A stretch of 64,000 nucleotides of DNA from a bacterium (lineage in GTDB: Bacteria; Hinthialibacterota; Hinthialibacteria; OLB16). The translations under genes and the position numbers were made by a program. The number at the start of each line of letters is the position of its first letter. The stretch's first letter is position 1. Shown piece after piece: positions 24,583 through 32,279 of this stretch. The notes below the pieces were generated by a model. The model was not told the origin of the DNA. It saw nothing but the letters and a program-made list of their open reading frames with translations, and searched no databases. The stretch lies in contig JAJVIK010000007.1 of assembly GCA_022072055.1 (NCBI GenBank), positions 582,556 through 646,555 on the forward strand. The letters are read 5' to 3'.

Positions 24583-27165
24583 ATGCGACTTGATCAGTCC
24601 CGAAACCTCCACCGCCGTTTTACTCAATCCGCTCCCTGCGACCCATGGCCGGAGGGCATTCCCCCCCCACACTTTTTTATGCGCGGGTCGGGATCCCATG
24701 TCTGGGATGCCGACGGAAATGAATACATCGATTACATCCTGGGGATGGGACCGCTCATTCTCGGACACTCGCCCGCCACGGTGATCGAAGCGGTCACTCG
24801 CCAGCTCCAGGATGGACTGCTGTTCGCCACCCCGACTGACCTTGAAATCGAAGTCGCGGAATCCCTGAAAGCGCTTGTCCCCTGCGCGGAAAAAGTCCGC
24901 TTTGGAACCTCCGGCTCCGAGGCGGTGCATGCCGCGCTGCGATTGGCTCGCGCCGCGACGGGCAGACCGAGGATCCTCCGTTTCGAGGGCCACTACCATG
25001 GCTGGTTGGACAACATTGCTTGGGAAGGCGCGGGTGGAAATGGGGGCGGCGCTCTCAAGCCCAGCGCGGCGAAAGGACAGATTCCGAGCGACTCGGAAGG
25101 TCTGTTGATCCTCCCTTGGAATGACTTGGAGGCGGTGGGGGACCTCTTCCGGGGTAAGGGGAGCTCGATCGCGGCAGTGATCTTGGAGCCGGTGATGGCG
25201 AGTTGCGGAGCGATTCCCCCGACGAATGGTTTTCTCGCGGGCTTACACGAATTGTGCGCGCGTCATGGATCGGTCCTGATCTTTGATGAGGTGGTGACCG
25301 GTTTCCGTCTGGCCCTCGGAGGAGCCCAAGAGTTCTTCGGGGTCACTCCCGACCTCGCGGTGTTTGGAAAGGCGCTTGGCGCGGGAATTCCGATCAGCGC
25401 GGTGGCCGGCGGGGAGCGAGTCATGAGGCATTGGGGGGAAGCCAGCCCGATTCTCGCCGGGACACACTCGGCCAACCCGGTCAGTCTGGCCGCCGCGCGC
25501 GCGACCCTGGAAACTCTCTCCGCCGACGGAGGGAAGCTCCTGCTCGGGATGCGCGAGACCGCCGCGAAGCTGCGGTCCGGCCTTGAGGCCCTCCGCGAGC
25601 AAACCTCCCTTCCCCTGACCATCCGCGGCGTGGGACCTCTGCTTAATGTTTCGTTTGTCCCACGGGACTCCTCACCCATAACCGACCATCGGTCCTATCT
25701 CCAAACTGACTTCGCCCTCACCGCGCGCCTTTTCGACTCCCTTCGCGCGCGAGGCGTCCATGTCGGCCATGATGGGCGCTGGTTTCTCTCATCGACCCAC
25801 ACGGATGAAGACATCCAACGGACCTTGGCGGCGATGCAATCCTCCCTCGAGGAGCTCGGAGCGGAGTCCACGAGTTCAATTCGGAGGCCGAGGGGGGGCG
25901 GCGCCTTCGACGGAAATGGGCAAGCTCACAAGGTGGGGTGGGTCCGAGCGGCGCTCTCGCCCCTGTGCGCGAGGATTCATCGCCGGTACCAACACGAGCG
26001 GGATCGAGCCTATCGTTCTCTGGAAGAGAATCATCCCAGGAATTATCACTGGATTGTCGGGTGGGAGGTGTCGCACAAATGCAACCTTTCCTGTGTGTAT
26101 TGCGCGCAGGACCACCGGAACGGGCATCCCAGCGAGGATTTCGAGAAAGGGCTTGCGCATGTTCTTCGCATTCAGCCCCGTCTCCTGTGGGTCACCGGCG
26201 GCGAACCTTCCCTGGTTCCGAAACTCCCCGAGACCCTGCGTCGCATCCGCGTGGAATGCGGCAACCCTGCAATCCTGATGTCCACCAATTTCCAGCGGCC
26301 TGCGGCGGTCTTCGATGAGTTCGCCGAGGTCCTGGACTTCCTGTTCATCACGCTCGATGGAGTGGAGGAGGACAACTGGACCACGCGCGGATTCAACGGG
26401 CGGAAACTGCTGGAGCGACTCGCTGAGTTCATCCCACGTCATCCGAAGCTGTCTATCACCCTCACGACCGTGGCGACTGTTCACAACCTGGACACTTTGG
26501 AGAGCTTTGTCGATTCGGTTCAGACTGTCTTGCCGGGGATTCAGCAGTACATCTGGCCCATGAATCCCACCTTCCATCCGCTCTCGGTCGGCGGCTCCCC
26601 GGAGACGGCGGCTCGCTTCGCCGAGATTATGGAGCGGCTTTCCATTCGCTATCCGAGCATCCGAGGCTCCACGCCCAAGAACAAGGAGGCGCGCGTGGAA
26701 CACGGGGGCAATGGATCGCTCCTCCGGCGATGGCTCAGGGATTCCGATCTGGTCCGCTGCGACCGTCAATACTTCTACGCGGATATCGGCGCGGATGGGC
26801 TCCTCATGGACTGCCGCTTGGCCCGCATCATTCCCAACCTCGACCACCGCGCGAACCAGGCGCTCGAGAAAGGACAGCCGCTTGAGCTTTACCGCGCGCT
26901 CCAGCTGCTCCGAAAGCAGACCCGCGACATGGAAGGCTACAATCCTGTCTGCTCCCACCCCTGCACTTGCGTGGAAGGTCTGGGGGAGGTGGTCCTGTCG
27001 AGCAGTCGCGAAGACCCTCGGCTCCACTCGGTCCCGCAGCTCCTGGGGAGCCGTTTTCGCCCCGAGGATCGCCGCGCCGCGTCCGAGTTCATTCAACGGC
27101 ACATCAACTCCCTTTTCGAGGAATCCTTCTTCGATGAAATCGGACCCAAGGCGGGTAGGGGATGA
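24583..27165 (+). CDS. Fusion of class III aminotransferase (glutamate-1-semialdehyde aminomutase-like) and radical SAM protein
   Basis: An 860-residue two-domain protein. Residues about 20-430 are a PLP enzyme of the GSA-aminomutase/class III type: FGTSGSEAVHAALRLAR, EGHYHGW, FDEVVTGFR (PLP Asp 235) and FGKALGAGIP (PLP Lys 263). After a linker rich in Arg and Gly, residues about 485-860 are a radical SAM domain with C500-NLS-C504-VY-C507 and WVTGGEPSL. Further Cys-rich motifs near the end (CRLARI and CSHPCTCVEG) may bind a second cluster. The stop overlaps the next radical SAM gene (ATGA). The fusion suggests that an amino group is shifted or added on a product of radical chemistry. The substrate is unknown. 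Confidence 0.82.
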   Translation: MRLDQSRNLHRRFTQSAPCDPWPEGIPPPHFFMRGSGSHVWDADGNEYIDYILGMGPLILGHSPATVIEAVTRQLQDGLLFATPTDLEIEVAESLKALVPCAEKVRFGTSGSEAVHAALRLARAATGRPRILRFEGHYHGWLDNIAWEGAGGNGGGALKPSAAKGQIPSDSEGLLILPWNDLEAVGDLFRGKGSSIAAVILEPVMASCGAIPPTNGFLAGLHELCARHGSVLIFDEVVTGFRLALGGAQEFFGVTPDLAVFGKALGAGIPISAVAGGERVMRHWGEASPILAGTHSANPVSLAAARATLETLSADGGKLLLGMRETAAKLRSGLEALREQTSLPLTIRGVGPLLNVSFVPRDSSPITDHRSYLQTDFALTARLFDSLRARGVHVGHDGRWFLSSTHTDEDIQRTLAAMQSSLEELGAESTSSIRRPRGGGAFDGNGQAHKVGWVRAALSPLCARIHRRYQHERDRAYRSLEENHPRNYHWIVGWEVSHKCNLSCVYCAQDHRNGHPSEDFEKGLAHVLRIQPRLLWVTGGEPSLVPKLPETLRRIRVECGNPAILMSTNFQRPAAVFDEFAEVLDFLFITLDGVEEDNWTTRGFNGRKLLERLAEFIPRHPKLSITLTTVATVHNLDTLESFVDSVQTVLPGIQQYIWPMNPTFHPLSVGGSPETAARFAEIMERLSIRYPSIRGSTPKNKEARVEHGGNGSLLRRWLRDSDLVRCDRQYFYADIGADGLLMDCRLARIIPNLDHRANQALEKGQPLELYRALQLLRKQTRDMEGYNPVCSHPCTCVEGLGEVVLSSSREDPRLHSVPQLLGSRFRPEDRRAASEFIQRHINSLFEESFFDEIGPKAGRG

Positions 27166-28280
27166 TGGCGACGGCAATCGGGGCGGTGGTGAGATCGCTT
27201 TCGGAGGTCCTTGGGTGGCACGCTCGCAGGAATGGATCCCCCGTTCGGAATCTGGGGCGCGAAATCTATCTGTTGATGGACCTCTCCACAACGTGCGACA
27301 TCCTGTGTTCGCACTGCTTTCGTAACGCGTATACGCCCGCGCCAAGGACAATGACCGCCCGCGAATTGGAGGTTCTTGAAACGAGCGTCTTTCCGCATGT
27401 GGATCGCCTCGCCTTTTCCGAGACTGCCGAGGCTCTGCATGTCCGCATGATGCCGGAGGCGCTTTCCGCCGCCCGTCGCGCCGGAATCCCCTTTATTCGT
27501 ATTCAATCCAACGGCACACACCTCTCGCCGGAGGTGGGCAAAGTCCTTCTGGACCATGCTCTGAACGTTCTCGGCGTTTCCCTGGATGCCGTCACACCCG
27601 AGACCTTCGCGCGAATTCGCAAGGGGGCTGATTGGGAACAGGTTGTAAAGAATGTCCGCGCATTCGCTCGCATGCGGGATGCGCGGCCCGAAGCGCGGAC
27701 CCGCATCGCGCTCAACTTCTCGGTGATGGTCCAAAACGCCGCCGAGGCCCCGTCCTTCATACGATTCGCCAAGGAACTTGGGGCCGACTCGGTGAGCTTC
27801 ACCCACCTGATGATTGAGACTGAGGAGATGCGCTCCTGGAGCCTGATCCACGATCCCGTGCGCGCCAATTCCCTCTTCTCCGAGCTGCGCGAGGAGGCCG
27901 AGCAGGTGGCATTCCCTGTCCTTGTCCCCGAGGATGTGCCCTCGACCCTGAAGCCGTTCGATGGCGCCCTGCTGGAATCCCCATGCTACCATGGCCCGTG
28001 CCAGGCGGCTCGCGAGAAGTGGGTCTATCTGATGGCGGATGGAACTTGCCACCCCTGCCTGAACCTCCAGGACTGCCGGCCGATGGGGAATGTGTTCGAG
28101 ACCCCACTTTCCGAGCTTTGGTTCGGCCCACGGAACCAAAGCTTCCGACGCGGAGCCTTGGTCTCGGGCCATGTGGAAGGGTGCGACCACTGCAAGATTT
28201 TCATCGACCCCTCCGAAACCGGAAATGAAATGGCCTACATGGCCAAGCGCCTGACCACCCGTTCCGCCGCGAATTTGTGA
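27162..28280 (+). CDS. Radical SAM/SPASM domain protein
   Basis: A 372-residue radical SAM enzyme. The cluster motif is C45-DIL-C49-SH-C52, followed by IRIQSNGTHLSP and LGVSLDAVTPETF. The C-terminal SPASM region carries CYHGPC, CHPCLNLQDC, GNVFETPLSELW and CDHC, enough Cys for auxiliary Fe-S clusters. It begins inside the stop codon of the aminotransferase-radical SAM fusion, so the two are co-translated and probably act in one pathway. SPASM proteins dehydrogenate sugars or modify peptides. No clear precursor or sugar gene is adjacent. Confidence 0.88.
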   Translation: MMATAIGAVVRSLSEVLGWHARRNGSPVRNLGREIYLLMDLSTTCDILCSHCFRNAYTPAPRTMTARELEVLETSVFPHVDRLAFSETAEALHVRMMPEALSAARRAGIPFIRIQSNGTHLSPEVGKVLLDHALNVLGVSLDAVTPETFARIRKGADWEQVVKNVRAFARMRDARPEARTRIALNFSVMVQNAAEAPSFIRFAKELGADSVSFTHLMIETEEMRSWSLIHDPVRANSLFSELREEAEQVAFPVLVPEDVPSTLKPFDGALLESPCYHGPCQAAREKWVYLMADGTCHPCLNLQDCRPMGNVFETPLSELWFGPRNQSFRRGALVSGHVEGCDHCKIFIDPSETGNEMAYMAKRLTTRSAANL

Positions 28281-28541
28281 CGATTGTCTTGACTGATCCC
28301 GAGCCCCTATCTCGGTCCCGAGCAGCCAACCTTTGCAGAGACAGAGCAGCCGATACAGAGCCGTCCAACACGATTTACGACACCCTATGTAACGGTGCAA
28401 GCTGCGCCATCTTAGTAGCCTCCATGCGGGAATTGGGAGGAGGGGTGTCTTGCCCAAACGGGAAGTGCAAGTCCCGGATTTCATGCAACTCGCGGTTCAG
28501 GACGAGATTCTCCGCCTGGAGGAGTCCCGCGGTGAGCATCA

Positions 28542-30068
28542 TCATTCAAAGGCCAGCGAATAGATGTCCGCCTCGCGCAACACAAAGCGGACGACAACCG
28601 GGTTGCCTCGATGCGCGGCGACACTGCGATTCCCCTTCCAGCTAACTCGCCGATCAAGAGCGTCACCGTAGATCGGATCACACTCGTCAAGCGTAAAGCC
28701 GGGGATTGGCGTGCCGCCGGGTTCGCGGATCTCGACTTGGATCCTACCGGCGGCACTGGTGGCGGCGTTGAGCGAGAGTTCGTGGCCGGAGAAGGTGATC
28801 GGCTTGGTTGTAAACTCGCCTTCCTGCAATTTGGCGTGGACGGAGGCGAAACCGTCGATCCGCAACGCATAGCGGCGGAGGCGCGAGTCGCGCCCGGTGA
28901 AGTAGGACTCTGTGGCGTAGAGGGAGAGCTCCCTTGGGGAATCGTCGCGAGCGGATTGGGTTTCAACGACGTGCCAAGCGATATAGTTGTCGCCGTATGA
29001 CCAGTTGTGGCGCGTTCTAAGTCCGGGCCGTAGAAACACGTCGTTACTCTGGCGGAAGCTTTTCCCGTCGCGGCTGGTGATGTAAACCGAGTCCGTGACC
29101 GCCGTGCCGTAGCGCGGCGAGACGCTCATGCGCTTTTCCCGAAGGTCCCATTCAGGCAACAACTTCGTGGATTCTGTAAAGCCGTGATCCACATACCGTG
29201 CGGGGAACCCGATATAGAGGTGCGGCGCCCGCGAATACGGTTTGATCTGGTTGATGTAGAACTGCGCGAGGGGCTGCGGGCCCTCACCGTCGGGAAAGGT
29301 GATAGCGCCTTCTTCGGTCCAGTGGAGGTAATCCTTGGAAACCGCGCGGTTCACCCGGCGCGTTCCCTTGAAGTTGCCTTGTGAAAATGTCCGGTAGTAA
29401 AGGACATACTGCCGCTCCGCTTCGGACCAGAAGGAAACGTTTTGCGAGTCGAAAGCGCCGTTACTAAAGACCGGCGCGTCGGCCATGGGCGTCCAGTGGA
29501 TGCCGTCCGGCGATTGATAGACCCAGATCCCCTTGCCGGTCTCGGCGCCCGCGCCGGTAGCCTTGTATCGGGCTTCGGGCGTTGCGGTAGGGTTCTCATC
29601 AATAAATGGAGAGAAGTCGTGACAACCGCCGCCGTCGCCCATCTTGTTAAGGATAATGTTGTTGTCTTTGGAGCCGTTGAACTCGCAAAGGCCAAGGCTG
29701 GGGCGCACCCAGGTGATGCCGTCCTTGCTCTCGAAGTAGGCGATGCTCAGCGGGCCACCCGGTTCAATGCCGGTGGGGATCTGCCAGGCATGGTAGTACA
29801 TGCGGTAAACGGACTCGCGCGCGTCGTGCAGAACGGTGTAGTAGCCGCAGCCGTTCCCTTCCCACGGCGCGTCGCATTGGACCGCGATTTCCCGGGGTTC
29901 GGGCTGATGCACGAGTATCTGAACATTCTTCATCTCGCCGATGAGATGGTTGTCGATAAACAGCTCGCGCCGGCGGGCAAGGTCTATCGACTCAGCGAAA
30001 ACCGGGTGCGCCAGGCAGACCAGCAGGCCTGCCGTCATTCCGAGGGTCAGATTTCCTGTGGCATGCAT
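28542..30068 (-). CDS. Secreted five-bladed beta-propeller glycosidase-like protein
   Basis: A 508-residue exported protein with a signal peptide (MHATGNLTLGMTAGLLVCLAHPVFA region). It has repeated propeller phrases typical of GH32/GH43-like proteins: YYTVLHDARESVYRMYYHAW, SIAYFESKDGITWVRPSLGL, IWVYQSPDGIHWTPM and AVSKDYLHWTE. FIDNHLIGEMKNVQ at the start and a C-terminal beta domain (HELSLNAATSAAGRIQVEI) match a planctomycete-type family. The ATG at 30068 was chosen for its signal peptide. A longer frame upstream encodes a GNAT fragment and is not part of this protein. Base use looks slightly less GC-rich than in neighbours. The substrate is unknown. Confidence 0.72.
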   Translation of the reverse strand: MHATGNLTLGMTAGLLVCLAHPVFAESIDLARRRELFIDNHLIGEMKNVQILVHQPEPREIAVQCDAPWEGNGCGYYTVLHDARESVYRMYYHAWQIPTGIEPGGPLSIAYFESKDGITWVRPSLGLCEFNGSKDNNIILNKMGDGGGCHDFSPFIDENPTATPEARYKATGAGAETGKGIWVYQSPDGIHWTPMADAPVFSNGAFDSQNVSFWSEAERQYVLYYRTFSQGNFKGTRRVNRAVSKDYLHWTEEGAITFPDGEGPQPLAQFYINQIKPYSRAPHLYIGFPARYVDHGFTESTKLLPEWDLREKRMSVSPRYGTAVTDSVYITSRDGKSFRQSNDVFLRPGLRTRHNWSYGDNYIAWHVVETQSARDDSPRELSLYATESYFTGRDSRLRRYALRIDGFASVHAKLQEGEFTTKPITFSGHELSLNAATSAAGRIQVEIREPGGTPIPGFTLDECDPIYGDALDRRVSWKGNRSVAAHRGNPVVVRFVLREADIYSLAFE

Positions 30069-30218
30069 GCTTCGCGCACTCCCCGCGCCCCACTCGTTGG
30101 GGCGAATGCAGTAACCGATCTGACCGCCTTCGATGAGTAGCCCCTCGTTCAGGACATGCCGGAAACTCACGGTTCCGAGAAGCCTTGATTCACGCGCAAA
30201 CCCCAATACGCGCCGCAC
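30069..30218 (-). pseudogene. GNAT acetyltransferase fragment
   Basis: The minus-strand frame just upstream of the propeller gene reads LLGTVSFRHVLN, EGLLIEGGQIGYCIRPNEW and GAGSARS. This matches the acetyl-CoA-binding core of GNAT proteins, whose usual form is a G-T-I-x-x-R-H-x-L-N stretch followed by GGHIGY and VRPSERRKG. The N-terminus and the rest of the catalytic domain are missing and the frame runs into the propeller gene. It looks like a gene broken when the propeller gene region was inserted or joined. Confidence 0.6.
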
Positions 30219-30269
30219 GGAACAAATCCGCCATGGAGGCTTTTTCCGCGCTCCAAGTCCGGAACAACT

Positions 30270-31019
30270 TCAGTTCACCAGGCGATCGTTGTAATGCTCC
30301 CGCGCGATGCCCATGTCGGTGGCGATCACCCGCCAGAGATCCCCGTGGCTGTTGGTGCCGTTGGTCGGGTTGTAGGGCAACCCCTCGCGCAAGCCATCCC
30401 CATCCACATCAATGGTGTAAGGGGTCTCCCGGAGCCAGTCTCCCGCCACCTTGTCCGGTCCGATCCCGAACACACCCCCATAGGACAGGCGCCCTGTCAA
30501 ACGACTCCCGCGGTACTGCGGAAAGGAGTCGTAGCCGTGCGTGATCCGACCGTTGCTGAACGGGTCGGCGGTCGATGCCGCGGTCATGTAGGGGACTGGG
30601 GAGGTGAGCGGGCAATGAACGCCGGGGGCGTAAAAATCCTCCTCGCTCGCCACGAAGGTCACCAGACCTTTGTCTCTCGGGAGCGGAGGGGCGTAACAGC
30701 TGCACACCCGGTCAGGATTCCCACACCCTCCAAGTCCGAGCTTCTTGGCGCGTAACTTGGCGACCAACAGGGTGAGCTCACCCACCCCAGCGTCATTGTA
30801 GTCCGGGTACACATCCCCCCAATCCAGGACAAAGGCGTGCATGGCGGTCTCAAAAGACTTGAGGTTCCCGCGCGTGGCGGTCACCTTGGCGCGGACTTGC
30901 GCCTCGAGGAAATTCGGAAGCGCGATGGCGATCAGGATCAGGATGATGGCGATCACGATCAGGAGTTCGATCAGCGTGAAACCGCCGGGACTTGGTTTCT
31001 GGAGGGATTGCCGCATCAT
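30270..31019 (-). CDS. Type II secretion-like pseudopilin (prepilin N-terminal motif)
   Basis: A 249-residue protein with a prepilin peptidase site and hydrophobic helix, SPGG-FTLIELLIVIAIILILIAIALPNFLEA, at residues about 10-40. After it come FETAMHAFVLDWGDVYPDYND, a Cys pair region (CGNPDRVCSC) and DPFSNGRITHGYDSFPQY, typical of large secreted-type pseudopilins in planctomycete-like genomes. An AGAGG lies 7 nt before ATG 31019. The gene stands alone. It may form a minor pseudopilus or be displayed on the surface. Confidence 0.85.
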   Translation of the reverse strand: MMRQSLQKPSPGGFTLIELLIVIAIILILIAIALPNFLEAQVRAKVTATRGNLKSFETAMHAFVLDWGDVYPDYNDAGVGELTLLVAKLRAKKLGLGGCGNPDRVCSCYAPPLPRDKGLVTFVASEEDFYAPGVHCPLTSPVPYMTAASTADPFSNGRITHGYDSFPQYRGSRLTGRLSYGGVFGIGPDKVAGDWLRETPYTIDVDGDGLREGLPYNPTNGTNSHGDLWRVIATDMGIAREHYNDRLVN

Positions 31020-31108
31020 GTTGATACCTCTCAAGCGAGAGATGGCACGGTCCGCGCGGGTGGGACTGTTCAGGTCGATTGCCCGGAGACAGGAGAATGC
31101 TAGACGGA

Positions 31109-32182
31109 ATGAGCCGGGGCCACAATGCCCCGGTCCGAACCTCGGCAATTCGGCGAAGGGAGGGCTTTACGGTCGTGGGGGCCCGAGCGGTCTTCGCTTT
31201 GATCCTCTCTGTCTCCCTGATCCCCCCATCCTCGGGTTGGGCGGCGGACAAACTCTACCTGGGCGAGCGCTTTGGGCAGGTGGTGATGGAAATCGATGTT
31301 CGCACCGGGGACCGCCGTCTCTTTGAAATGGAGGATTACCCCCGCGTGCTCACGGCCCGCAACCCCGCCGTGGATGGGGCCGATTCCTTCCTGTTCCTCG
31401 CCGGCGACGCCATCCAGCGTCTCTCCATCAAGCGATATCGAGTCTCCACAGGGGTGGTGGAGGGGGTCAGCGGCTACGACAACTACGCCTCGATGGAGCC
31501 GCACGGCTCAGGACCGGACATCGGAATCACCCTGGCGGACATGGTGGTAACCCCGGAAAACACGCTCCTCGCCCTCCAAGGCTCGCTTGGGCCGATGGAG
31601 ATCGAACTCGACAGCGGCGACCGCAGGCTGCTCGCTGGGCCCATCAACCCGCCGACCGGCCACAATCCGCCGATGCAGGAGCCGCTCGACCTGGTGTGGG
31701 AGTCCTCGGAAACAATTCTGGTCGCGGACCGATTCCAGGGGATTTTCCGCATGAGTCGTTCGACCGGCGACCTGGATCTCCCCTATCCCACCGGCGCCTT
31801 TCTCAGTCCGCCCTACAACATCGAGCGCCTGCCGAGCGGGCAGATCCTGCATTGTCTGAGCCAGGAAGACCACGCCCTCTATCTCTTCGATCCGACCACG
31901 GGAGAGGACCAAGTGCTCTCCTCGGGAGGACCGTTTCCGGTGGGTCCCGGAATCCCCTTTGTGATCGTGTGGGACATCGCCGCCGATGAGATCGGGCACA
32001 TCTATGTCTACGACCTGGGGATCCCCGCGGTCTTTGAGGTCCGCGCGAAGACCGGGGAGCGGATCCTGATCTCGAGCTCCGAACGGGGCCAAGGACCCGA
32101 CCTTCTCGCGGGCCTGAGCCGACCTTCGCTCTCCGCCGGCAGGGCTTTCAAGCTTTCCGGAAGCGGCTGGATTCTCCGCTGA
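31109..32182 (+). CDS. Exported beta-propeller-like protein of unknown function
   Basis: A protein of about 357 residues with a hydrophobic export signal (VFALILSVSLIPPSSGWAA). The rest consists of short repeated beta motifs that resemble NHL or SMP-type propeller blades: LYLGERFGQVVMEIDVRTGDRRLFE, GIFRMSRSTGDLDL, LYLFDPTTGEDQVL and IYVYDLGIPAVFEVRAKTGER. The start is uncertain: ATG 31109 was chosen, with ATG 31097 and GTG 31172 (which has GGAGGG upstream and would start directly at the signal peptide) as alternatives. It is divergent from the pseudopilin gene. No enzymatic motif is seen. Confidence 0.65.
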   Translation: MSRGHNAPVRTSAIRRREGFTVVGARAVFALILSVSLIPPSSGWAADKLYLGERFGQVVMEIDVRTGDRRLFEMEDYPRVLTARNPAVDGADSFLFLAGDAIQRLSIKRYRVSTGVVEGVSGYDNYASMEPHGSGPDIGITLADMVVTPENTLLALQGSLGPMEIELDSGDRRLLAGPINPPTGHNPPMQEPLDLVWESSETILVADRFQGIFRMSRSTGDLDLPYPTGAFLSPPYNIERLPSGQILHCLSQEDHALYLFDPTTGEDQVLSSGGPFPVGPGIPFVIVWDIAADEIGHIYVYDLGIPAVFEVRAKTGERILISSSERGQGPDLLAGLSRPSLSAGRAFKLSGSGWILR

Positions 32183-32279
32183 TTCCGCGCCGACCCTGGA
32201 TTTCACTTGCGACCGGGGTATCGTATCGGCGGCGAACAGACCGCCCTTTGGACTTCGACCGCTTCCCTGGAGATTCCCC

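Noticed and set aside
23120-24784. A 554-codon plus-strand frame opposite the Tm-1-like gene
   Set aside because: It is a shadow of the Tm-1-like gene that runs on into the aminotransferase gene start; the sequence is His/Arg-rich without motifs.
28281-28541. Possible short genes in the gap after the radical SAM/SPASM gene, such as a 37-codon TTG frame near 28451 and a minus-strand frame overlapping the end of the propeller gene
   Set aside because: Neither shows a family motif, and the two overlap on opposite strands; they cannot be told from chance.
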